A DNA stretch of 57,609 nucleotides from Streptomyces globisporus. Lineage in GTDB: Bacteria > Actinomycetota > Actinomycetes > Streptomycetales > Streptomycetaceae. Numbering within the stretch: the first letter of the stretch is position 1; the number at the start of each line of letters is the position of its first letter. This document shows, one piece after another, positions 24,826 through 33,875 of this stretch. The stretch covers positions 1 through 57,609 of the forward strand of contig NZ_QWFA01000012.1 in NCBI RefSeq assembly GCF_003501885.1, written 5' to 3'. The notes beneath the pieces were generated by a model. That model was not told the DNA's origin, searched no databases, and worked only from the letters and a program-made list of their open reading frames with translations. The position numbers and the translations under genes are program-made.

Positions 24826-25692
24826 ATGGACGAGATGCGTGCGCGCGAGGTGCTGACGGCCGCCGGGTTCTCCGGTGCGGCGGAGCTGCTCGCGCTGGGC
24901 GAGAACGCGGTGTTCGCCGCCGGCGACCTGGTGATCAAGGTCGGCCGGGACGCCACCGGCCACCCCGAGCTGCGTGCCCGGGCGGAGCGGGAGGTGGCGC
25001 TCGCCGACTGGCTCACCGCGTCCGGTGTCCCGGCCGTCCGCGCGGCCGAGCGCGAACCCCGCCTGGTCGAGGGCCACCCGGTGACGCTGTGGCACCGGCT
25101 CCCCGACCCCGTACGCCCCGCCGAACCGCGCGACCTCGCCCCGCTGCTGACCCTGGTGCACGCGCTGCCCGCCCCGACGGGCTTCACGCTCCCGCGCCGC
25201 GAGCTGCTCGGCGGGGTCGAGCGCTGGCTGACCCTGGCGGGCGACGCGATCGACCCGGCGGACGCCGACTACCTCCGCGAGCGCCGCGACGGCTTCGCGG
25301 CCGCGGCCGCCGCTCTGGTCCCCCACCTCCCGCCGGGCCCGATCCACGGCGACGCGCTCCCGCGCAACGTCCATGTCGGCCCGGACGGCCCGGTCCTGGT
25401 CGACCTGGAGACGTTCTCCGCGGACCTGCGGGAGCACGACCTGGTCGTCCTCGCCCTCTCCCGCGACCGGTACGGCCTCGACCCGGCGGCCTATGACGCC
25501 TTCACCACCGCGTACGGCTGGGACGTCCGGGAGTGGGAGGGATGCGCGGTGCTGCGCGGCGCCCGCGAGGCGGCGAGCTGCGCCTGGGTCTCCCAGCACG
25601 CCCCGGCCAACCCGAAGGCACTCGCGGAATTCCGCCGCCGGGTTGCATCACTGCGCGAGGGTGACTCCGAGGTCCGCTGGTACCCGTTCTGA
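24826..25692 (+). CDS. aminoglycoside phosphotransferase (APH) family protein
   Basis: 288 residues. The kinase-like fold shows LALGENAVFAAGDLVIKVGR in the N-lobe with the ATP-binding Lys, the catalytic loop GPIHGDALPRNVHV (H-G-D-x-x-x-x-N) and the metal-binding DLETF in place of DFE. The family phosphorylates aminoglycosides, macrolides or small metabolites such as homoserine and choline, so resistance cannot be concluded. ATG 24826 is preceded by a small hairpin TGCGA-AAA-TCGCA (24810-24822) instead of a Shine-Dalgarno, which suggests a leaderless or hairpin-controlled start. A second ATG lies at 24835. Confidence 0.85.
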   Translation: MDEMRAREVLTAAGFSGAAELLALGENAVFAAGDLVIKVGRDATGHPELRARAEREVALADWLTASGVPAVRAAEREPRLVEGHPVTLWHRLPDPVRPAEPRDLAPLLTLVHALPAPTGFTLPRRELLGGVERWLTLAGDAIDPADADYLRERRDGFAAAAAALVPHLPPGPIHGDALPRNVHVGPDGPVLVDLETFSADLREHDLVVLALSRDRYGLDPAAYDAFTTAYGWDVREWEGCAVLRGAREAASCAWVSQHAPANPKALAEFRRRVASLREGDSEVRWYPF

Positions 25693-25787
25693 ACGACCCC
25701 GGGGCGGCGACCGGCGTCTGATGATCCTTCCGTACTATGCATCGTGGCCGTCAGGCCGAACAGGTCGGATTGCAACGGGGGTTGCCC

Positions 25788-26195
25788 ATGGGTACCGGAG
25801 AAGGCGGCGAGCAGAAGCTCACGAGCTCGGCGAGCGACAAGCAGCGCGCGGCGAAGTACATGAAAGACCACATGATGCCCGACACCCGGTCGGCCGGCAG
25901 CATGGCGGCCGGCGGCGGATCGGTTCGGGTTCCCTTCCTCGCCCCGTCGGCGGCTCCCTCGAGCCCTCTGATCAAGCAGGACACCGGGCTGAAGGGGCTC
26001 TCCGCCTGGGCCTCGGACCAAGGCGTCTCCGACGCACTGGGCGCTTGGCAGGCGCAGGTCAACCGGCTGATGGGACGGTTGCAGCGGGAGCTGAACGGCC
26101 TGGAGGGCGCGAAGACCATCTTCAACAACCAAGACCTCGCCACCGGCGGCCAGTTGAACTCCATACGCCCGCCCAGCAGCTTCGACGGGATGTGA
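25788..26195 (+). CDS. small helical protein, putative type VII secretion partner
   Basis: 135 residues from ATG 25788. A flexible Gly/Ser/Pro-rich first half is followed by a predicted long amphipathic helix region (GLSAWASDQGVSDALGAWQA, QVNRLMGRLQRELNGLEGAK) and a polar tail ending PPSSFDGM. It has no WXG and no signal peptide. It begins the operon of the WXG protein 11 bases downstream. This arrangement resembles the small helical partners that pair with LXG/WXG effectors before export. The partnership is inferred from size, helix content and position. A -10-like TACTAT at 25733-25738 may mark the operon promoter. Confidence 0.7.
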   Translation: MGTGEGGEQKLTSSASDKQRAAKYMKDHMMPDTRSAGSMAAGGGSVRVPFLAPSAAPSSPLIKQDTGLKGLSAWASDQGVSDALGAWQAQVNRLMGRLQRELNGLEGAKTIFNNQDLATGGQLNSIRPPSSFDGM

Positions 26196-26206
26196 CGGGC
26201 GCCATC

Positions 26207-27538
26207 ATGACGCTGAACTATCAGGACGTGATGACGGCCGATCTGTCCTCGTTCACGGACGTGGCCGCCGCGTGGAAGAAAATGGGCGAGCGCTTCGGTG
26301 AGCTGAAGACCGACTACGCGCAGAACGTGCAGGCCGTGCTCACAAACGGGAACTGGCAGGGCGAGGCCTTCGGCGCCCAGCAGAGCGGCGCCCAGGCCAC
26401 CGCCTTCGAGTTCGGGGCGGCGAAGGCCGAGGCGCTGGCCGTCGCCAGTCTTCTCACGGACGCGCAGACCGAACTGAGCCGCCTGCAGAAGGCGGTCAAA
26501 GAACTGGTTGCGGACGCCGAGAAGAAGGACTACAAGGTCGACAGCACCGGCAAGGCGACCTATGTCGGGTACGACAACCTCTCCGCGCAGGAGAAGTACG
26601 CCTTCCAGCACGACCCCGACCACACCCGTCTGCTGGCCGACGCCCGGGAGAAGGCGCAGGGCTGGACCGACCAGATAGCCAAGGCGGTCAAGGCCGTCGA
26701 CGACGTCGACCAGAGCGTGAAGCGGGCGCTGTCCCGGGCGACGAACGACGTCTCGATGGACGGCATCGGCATCGGCGGGTTCAACACGTCGGCCGTGGGC
26801 GATCTGGCGAAGGCCGGCAAGAAGGACCCCGAGCCCGGCAAGAAGGACGGGTGGGTCTCCGAGGGCGAGTCCGAGGCCTCGGGACCAGGGGTGGGGACGG
26901 ACGCCAGCGGTCCGAACGTCGGAAAGGGCAAGCTCGCCGAAGCCGAGGCGCACGCCGACCTCGGTCGCGCCAAGGGGGAGGGCACGCTCACCAACGGTCC
27001 GATGAAGCTGGCCGGAGAAGCGGAAGCCTATGCAGGCGCCAAGGCCTCAGCAGCTGCGGGCATCACCAATGAGGGCGCTCAGGCCGAGGCCAAGGGCTTC
27101 GCGGGCGGCGAGGCCTCGGCGAGCGGCACCGCCGACGCGGGCCCCGTCGGCGTGTACGGCCGGGCCGAGGCCATGGCGGGCGCGGAGGCCGGGGTCAACG
27201 CACAGGCGGGTCTGGACGGCGTGAACCTGGGCGCCGAGGCCTTCGCCGGGGCCAAGGCCGGCGCGGGCGCCGGCGCGGACGTCGGCGGACTCGGTGCGGG
27301 TGTCACGGTCGAGGGCTGGGCCGGTCCCGGCGCCGAGGCGAGCCTCAACGCCAGCAAGGATGCCAACGGGGTATGGCATTTCGGGCCGAAGGTGGGCATT
27401 TCCCCCGGCCTCGGGGGCGCCGTGGGCTTCGAGTTCACAGTCGACCCGGGGAAGGTCGTCGATACGGTGGGCGATGCGGCCGGGGCCGTGGGCGATGCGG
27501 CGAACTGGGTAGGAGACGGCATCGGCAGCCTGTTCTGA
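26207..27538 (+). CDS. WXG-domain protein with Ala/Gly-rich repeat C-terminus, putative type VII secretion effector
   Basis: 443 residues. The first 190 form a predicted coiled helical hairpin with W50-x-G52 (NGNWQGEAF) at the turn, as in WXG100/ESX-related proteins, followed by helices to about residue 180. A charged linker (GKKDPEPGKKDGWVSEGESE) leads into about 160 residues rich in Ala, Gly and Glu with alternating small residues (AEAYAGAKASAAAG, AEAFAGAKAGAGAGADVGGL). The end (GVWHFGPKVGISPG, then GDAAGAVGDAANWVGDGIGS) has GxxxG-like small-residue helices that could enter a membrane. No known toxin active site was recognised. No signal peptide is present, consistent with type VII export. 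Confidence 0.75.
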   Translation: MTLNYQDVMTADLSSFTDVAAAWKKMGERFGELKTDYAQNVQAVLTNGNWQGEAFGAQQSGAQATAFEFGAAKAEALAVASLLTDAQTELSRLQKAVKELVADAEKKDYKVDSTGKATYVGYDNLSAQEKYAFQHDPDHTRLLADAREKAQGWTDQIAKAVKAVDDVDQSVKRALSRATNDVSMDGIGIGGFNTSAVGDLAKAGKKDPEPGKKDGWVSEGESEASGPGVGTDASGPNVGKGKLAEAEAHADLGRAKGEGTLTNGPMKLAGEAEAYAGAKASAAAGITNEGAQAEAKGFAGGEASASGTADAGPVGVYGRAEAMAGAEAGVNAQAGLDGVNLGAEAFAGAKAGAGAGADVGGLGAGVTVEGWAGPGAEASLNASKDANGVWHFGPKVGISPGLGGAVGFEFTVDPGKVVDTVGDAAGAVGDAANWVGDGIGSLF

Positions 27539-27596
27539 CGTATGCCGACGAGGACCCGCTGCCGTGAGTACACCGTTACCGTAAGGAGAGACCGGG

Positions 27597-28094
27597 ATGA
27601 CCACCACCCTGCCCGTACCGATCGCGTTCGAGCTGCCGGACGGCTGGCGCGCCACGCCGCCGGACGGGGTGGGTGCGCCGGGCGCGGCGTTCGTCGCCCT
27701 GCACTCGCACCCGGATGCGGGGTTCACCGCGAACATCACGGTCGACGGCGCGTTCCGCCCGGACCCGGCGTCGCTCCCCGAGATCGCCGACGAATCGGTG
27801 GCGAACCTGCGCGGGTCCGCCGCCTCGGTCGACATCACGGAACGCCGTGAGGTCGGTTCCGAGGAGGCTCCGGGACTCACCCAGACTCTGGCGATCTCGA
27901 CGGTCGCCGGGGGCACGCTCCGCGACCTCGTCCAGTCGCAGGTCTACCTGGCCATGCTGGACGTCGACGATCCGAGCAAGCGAGCGGTGATCCGGCTGAT
28001 CCTGACGGTGACCGCGGCCCAGCACGGCGATGTCGTCGAGGACTTCCGGGACTTCGTCCGGACGGTCCGCCCGGACACCGACGCGACGTCGTAG
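27597..28094 (+). CDS. Mog1/PsbP-like (DUF1795/LpqN-type) protein
   Basis: 165 residues from ATG 27597, with AAGGAG upstream. The beginning PIAFELPDGWRATPPD, then GAAFVALHSHPDAGFTANIT, and the late helix GDVVEDFRDFVRTVRP fit the Mog1/PsbP-like fold that includes DcrB, LpqN/LpqT and the Eag chaperones of type VI effectors. It lacks a signal peptide or lipobox, so it should be cytoplasmic. It sits 58 bases after the WXG effector. A chaperone or immunity role for that protein is an attractive inference but is not shown by sequence alone. Confidence 0.65.
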   Translation: MTTTLPVPIAFELPDGWRATPPDGVGAPGAAFVALHSHPDAGFTANITVDGAFRPDPASLPEIADESVANLRGSAASVDITERREVGSEEAPGLTQTLAISTVAGGTLRDLVQSQVYLAMLDVDDPSKRAVIRLILTVTAAQHGDVVEDFRDFVRTVRPDTDATS

Positions 28095-28159
28095 GGCGTC
28101 CGCCGGGGTGACCGGCCCCTTTCCGCACCGACAATCCGACCCGATCATAGGTTGACCTC

Positions 28160-28672
28160 ATGGGATTCTTCGACAAGCTGACCGGAACCAAGTACCCCGA
28201 GGCCGGGCTGGCGCCATGCTCGGCCGCGGAGTTGCGGGCGGCCCTGCTCGGTCTCAACCGGCCGGATGTCCCCTACATCATCAGCGACGGCTCGACGCAG
28301 GGCGCCGACCTGGTGGCGGAGTGGCGGCTCGCCGAGCCCACCTGGCAGAACTTCTTCATCGGGTCCCAACTGACGCATGCCATCCGGATCCGGATGCGGC
28401 TGGCCGAGGACATCCCCGAGGTGCGTGCCGTCGAGGAGAGTTGGGAAGTCACCCGCGTCGGAAATCCTCCCCGGCTCCAGACCTCGGCGGAGTACGGACG
28501 CGGCGGCGGGAGGACCATCTCGCGACGGTACACGCTGCAACGGGGGGAGAGCGGCCGCCTGGAGGCGACCGAGTCATTCAGCTTCGACAGCGCACAGCTG
28601 ACGGGCCCCCTGCGGGACACCACCCTCAAATCGGGCTGGACGTGGCGCGGAGTGATCTTCGGCAAGCTCTGA
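28160..28672 (+). CDS. conserved cytoplasmic protein of unknown function
   Basis: 170 residues from ATG 28160. The N-terminus MGFFDKLTGTKYPE, a central strand-rich region (VAEWRLAEPTWQNFFIGSQL, EVRAVEESWEVTRV) and the C-terminal TTLKSGWTWRGVIFGKL are a recurrent pattern in Streptomyces proteins of unknown function, often seen near type VII secretion genes. There is no signal peptide and no recognisable catalytic motif. It lies 65 bases after the Mog1-like gene on the same strand. An immunity or chaperone role is possible but unsupported. Confidence 0.65.
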   Translation: MGFFDKLTGTKYPEAGLAPCSAAELRAALLGLNRPDVPYIISDGSTQGADLVAEWRLAEPTWQNFFIGSQLTHAIRIRMRLAEDIPEVRAVEESWEVTRVGNPPRLQTSAEYGRGGGRTISRRYTLQRGESGRLEATESFSFDSAQLTGPLRDTTLKSGWTWRGVIFGKL

Positions 28673-28764
28673 GTGGCCCGTCGGCACCCTCCGGCGACAT
28701 ATCGGCGGCGCGGTGCCACGTATGCTTCCGCCGACCGTCTCGCATTACTCGAAATGGAGCCCCC

Positions 28765-29118
28765 ATGCCCATAGCCCGTTCGACCACAGTGACGTGGAGC
28801 CTCTCCGCCGTGGCCGCCGGCGCGCTGCTCGTCGGCTGTTCGGGGTCGGTCAGCGTCGGAAACTCGGACCCGAAGCTCTCTTCGGACAAGCTCGCCACGA
28901 CCGTCTCCGAGAAGCTCGCGGCCACCACGAACCAGCCCGAGCCGGACATCACCTGTCCCGAGGACCTCGCCGGGAAGGTGGGTACCACCACCCGCTGCAC
29001 GCTCACGGCGAAGGACGGCAGCACGCTGGGCGTCTCGGTCAAGGTGACCTCGGTCGAGGGAGACCAGATCAACTTCGACATCAAGGCCGACGACACGGCT
29101 TCCCCGGCCCCCAGCTGA
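28765..29118 (+). CDS. DUF4333 lipoprotein
   Basis: 117 residues from ATG 28765, preceded by GGAG. The signal sequence SLSAVAAGALLVGC has a lipobox with lipidated Cys at about residue 25. The mature domain has the pattern LATTVSEKLAATTNQPEPDI, TCPEDLAGKVGTTTRCTLTA and a strand-rich end, typical of DUF4333, with two Cys that probably form a disulfide. The domain occurs in actinobacterial surface lipoproteins and beside serine/threonine kinases and type VII systems. It ends the cargo operon; the perfect hairpin at 29163-29187 lies downstream. Confidence 0.85.
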   Translation: MPIARSTTVTWSLSAVAAGALLVGCSGSVSVGNSDPKLSSDKLATTVSEKLAATTNQPEPDITCPEDLAGKVGTTTRCTLTAKDGSTLGVSVKVTSVEGDQINFDIKADDTASPAPS

Positions 29119-29162
29119 CACGTGGGCCGACTGGGCCACTGCGTCGGATCCTTCCGCGGAGA

Positions 29163-29187
29163 GCGCTGACCGGAAACCGGTCAGCGC
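29163..29187. terminator. bidirectional hairpin terminator
   Basis: GCGCTGACCGG (29163-29173), loop AAA, then CCGGTCAGCGC (29177-29187) form a perfect 11-bp stem between convergent genes. The right arm overlaps the stop codon of the exonuclease gene (29181-29183). It should terminate both the DUF4333 operon from the left and the exonuclease mRNA from the right. No T-tract follows, as is usual in this GC-rich background. Confidence 0.75.
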
Positions 29188-29894
29188 CTCCGGGGGATGA
29201 CCGGCCAGGCCGACTCGACCACCGCCGCCGGATCCGTGGTGCGCCGCAGATAGGCCTGGAGCGAGGCCGACTGTTCGGCCGCCGCCCGTATCTGAAGGGC
29301 GTGCAGTTCGTCGGGCGGCAGCGTGGCGACGGGCCGGTGGCGCTCCCCCATCCGGCGTACCACGCGCACCGCCGCCACCGCGTCGGCGGTCGCGTCGTGC
29401 GCTCCGTCGAGCGTGACCCCGTAGTGGTCGCACAGTGCCTGGAGGGCCCGCTTGCCCTTGCGGTACTTGTCGACGTGCTTGTCGATGACCAGCGGGTCGA
29501 TGACGGGTGACGGCGCGCCGCCGACGCGCTCCTCGACCGACGGCAGTCCGTACCTGCGGCACTCGCGGTCCAGCAGCGAGAGGTCGTAGCGGGCGTTCAT
29601 CACCACCAGCGGGACGTCCGAGCACAGCACTTCGGCGACCGCCCGGGCGATCTCCTCGACGGCCGAGGCGGCCCGCGCCCCGTGCTTGCGGGCGTGGTCG
29701 GTGCCGATGCCGTGGATCGCGGACGCCTGCTCCGGTATCGCCACGCCCGGATCGAGCAGCCAGGTCCGCTGCTCGGCGACCGTGCCGTCCGGGTCCAGCC
29801 GGACGAGTGCGGCGGTGACGATCCGGTCGCTCTCGACGTCGGTCCCCGTCGTCTCCAGGTCGAAGCCGACCAGTGTGCCCCGGTGCCAGCTCAT
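29181..29894 (-). CDS. DnaQ-like DEDDh 3'-5' exonuclease
   Basis: 237 residues from ATG 29894, with a perfect AAGGAGG. Motif Exo I is GFDLETTGTD, Exo II is MNARYDLSLLDRECR with Asp, and Exo III is GAHDATADAVA with the DEDDh His-Asp pair. It lacks a polymerase or helicase domain, so it is a stand-alone exonuclease of the epsilon-subunit family, acting on DNA or RNA. Its C-terminal 45 residues are Arg/Ala-rich. Its stop codon is inside the shared terminator hairpin. The HEPN protein gene ends just upstream on the same strand. Confidence 0.9.
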   Translation of the reverse strand: MSWHRGTLVGFDLETTGTDVESDRIVTAALVRLDPDGTVAEQRTWLLDPGVAIPEQASAIHGIGTDHARKHGARAASAVEEIARAVAEVLCSDVPLVVMNARYDLSLLDRECRRYGLPSVEERVGGAPSPVIDPLVIDKHVDKYRKGKRALQALCDHYGVTLDGAHDATADAVAAVRVVRRMGERHRPVATLPPDELHALQIRAAAEQSASLQAYLRRTTDPAAVVESAWPVIPRRR

Positions 29895-29992
29895 CCCGAT
29901 ACCTCCTTCGTGGTGCTCCCCCGTGGTGCTCCCCCCGAGTGATGACCACCTTCGCACGGGCCACTGACAACGCCGGTGGAGGGTCAGGAGGG

Positions 29993-31228
29993 TCAGGAGA
30001 CCGGCCTCGAGTCCGTCCAGACCGATTCGAACTCCTCGCGGTAGGTCTCGAAGAGCCCGTGTTCGTTGTCCTGCCCCTCCCGCACCACCGTGCGTCTGCC
30101 CCCGCCGCGCAGCACGAGCACCGGGGCCTCCATGCCCCGGGCCCGCCGCAGATAGGGCTGGACGACGCCCACCGCGTCCGGGCCGTCGCCGTCCACCAGG
30201 TAGGCGGTGAAACGCGGGGTCTCGTCGAAGACCTGGATCTGGAACGCGCCGGGGTCGCGGAGCTTGGAGCGGACGCGGCGCATGTGCAGGATGTTCATCT
30301 CCACCGAGCGGCTCAGCTCGCCCTTCTTGAGGCCGAGTTCCCGCTCCCTGCGGCGCACCGCGCTGCTGGCCGGGTTGATGAACAGCAGCCGGACCCGGCA
30401 GCCCGATTCCGCGAGCCGGACGAGCCGGCGGCCGGAGAAGTTCTGCACGAGCAGGTTGAGGCCTATGCCGATGGCGTCGAGCCGGCGCGCCCCGCCGAAC
30501 AGGTCCTCGGCGGGCAGCTGCCGCTGGAGCCGGACCCGGTCGGGGTGGACGGAGACCACGTCCGCGTACCGGTCGCCGACCAGCTCCTCCACCGCGTCCA
30601 CCGGCAGCCGGTCCGCCGACGGCACCCCGGCCCCGCTGCCGAGGATGTCGAGGAGACGGGCGGAAGCGCGCTCCGCCTGGGCGAGGACCGCCTCGTTCAG
30701 CGCCCGGTTGCGGGAGACGACATTGCGCGCGACCTCCAGCTCGTCCAGGGCCAGCTCGACATCGCGCCGATCGTCGAAGTAGGGCTCGAAGCACGGCCAG
30801 TGCTGGACCATCAGCTCACGCAGCTGCGGCAGCGTCAGGAAGCTGAGGACGTTGTCGTCGGCCGGGTCCAGCAGATAGCCCTTGCGGCGCGAGACCTCGC
30901 GTACGGCGACGGCGCGCTGCACCCACTCCTGCCCGGCCGGCCCGGCCGCGGCCACCACCCACTCCTCGCCGTGCACCGGCTCGTAGATCGGCCGGAGCAC
31001 CGCGGCGACGACCGCCCGTAGGCGTTGTTCGACCAGATTCAGCCAGATATAGGCCCGCCCGGCGCGCTGGGCGCGCGTGCGCACCTCGCCCCAGGCCTCC
31101 GATCCCCAGTCCAGCTCGGCGCCTATCTCCATGGGCTGCGCGAGGGACACCGCCCCGGGCGGGGCATCGGTCGATTCCCCCTCGTGACCTGCGTCACCTG
31201 GGGGTAGCTCGAACCCTCCCGAGCTCAC
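29993..31228 (-). CDS. SAV2148-family HEPN domain protein
   Basis: About 411 residues from GTG 31228; the frame is open to a TTG at 31258. The core begins PPGAVSLAQPMEIGAELDWG, and the HEPN helix bundle carries RPIYEPVH, which fits the R-X4-6-H ribonuclease-type motif, following AYIWLNLVEQRLRAVVAAVL. A second domain (GLNLLVQNFSGRRLVRLAES, LFINPASSAVRRRERELGLK) has an alpha-beta pattern with VFDETPRFTAYLVDGDGP, reminiscent of phospholipase D-like or sensory folds. It is conserved across Streptomyces and its function is unknown. Co-directional with the DnaQ-like exonuclease 98 bases downstream, so an RNA or DNA processing pair is possible. Confidence 0.8.
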   Translation of the reverse strand: MSSGGFELPPGDAGHEGESTDAPPGAVSLAQPMEIGAELDWGSEAWGEVRTRAQRAGRAYIWLNLVEQRLRAVVAAVLRPIYEPVHGEEWVVAAAGPAGQEWVQRAVAVREVSRRKGYLLDPADDNVLSFLTLPQLRELMVQHWPCFEPYFDDRRDVELALDELEVARNVVSRNRALNEAVLAQAERASARLLDILGSGAGVPSADRLPVDAVEELVGDRYADVVSVHPDRVRLQRQLPAEDLFGGARRLDAIGIGLNLLVQNFSGRRLVRLAESGCRVRLLFINPASSAVRRRERELGLKKGELSRSVEMNILHMRRVRSKLRDPGAFQIQVFDETPRFTAYLVDGDGPDAVGVVQPYLRRARGMEAPVLVLRGGGRRTVVREGQDNEHGLFETYREEFESVWTDSRPVS

Positions 31229-31643
31229 CCGCGTACCGCCTTCCACTCCCCCACCCAACGATCAAGGAAGGGTACTCCGGGAGCGTGATCCGACGCAGCC
31301 CGATGCGCAGGCGACTTTCTCAACTCCCCTGATCGTAAGGCTTGTTCCTTGCGGCGAGATCGGGTGGAGTGAGCGGATTCATAGTGATTGGGGCCCTGTC
31401 CCGCAGCGGGAATCGGACGCTCCCCGGGCGGCGGGGTCCGCAAGCACGTCCGGGGCGGCACGGGTGTGTCCGAAGTTGACCGGTGTGGCCGGGACCCGGC
31501 GACCGGATGCGGCCGCACCGCGCGACGTCCTAGGTGAGCGCCCCGTTTTCGGGGAAGATTCGGGACGTATTCGGGAAGTCTTCGAGGAGTATCGGGCCGA
31601 GGAAAGCCACCGCACCCGGATCAGAAGTGGAAGAGTCTTCATC
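31229..31643. other. intergenic region between divergent HEPN and glgX genes
   Basis: About 415 bases contain the two outward promoters. Short ORFs exist in it but none has recognisable protein character. Bases 31550-31595 are AT-richer and hold the direct repeat ATTCGGGA (ATTCGGGACGTATTCGGGA, beginning near 31558), which may be part of the glgX promoter region. No riboswitch or hairpin of note was seen. Confidence 0.4.
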
Positions 31644-33773
<2,130 letters not shown>

Positions 33774-33875
33774 GGCCTGGGGGGTGTCCGGCTGATCTTG
33801 ACCGGGTCGGGACGGCTGGGGTGAGGTTCCGCCCGGGGTGACACGGTTCGCCCCGGGCGGGGTACGTAGAAGTCC

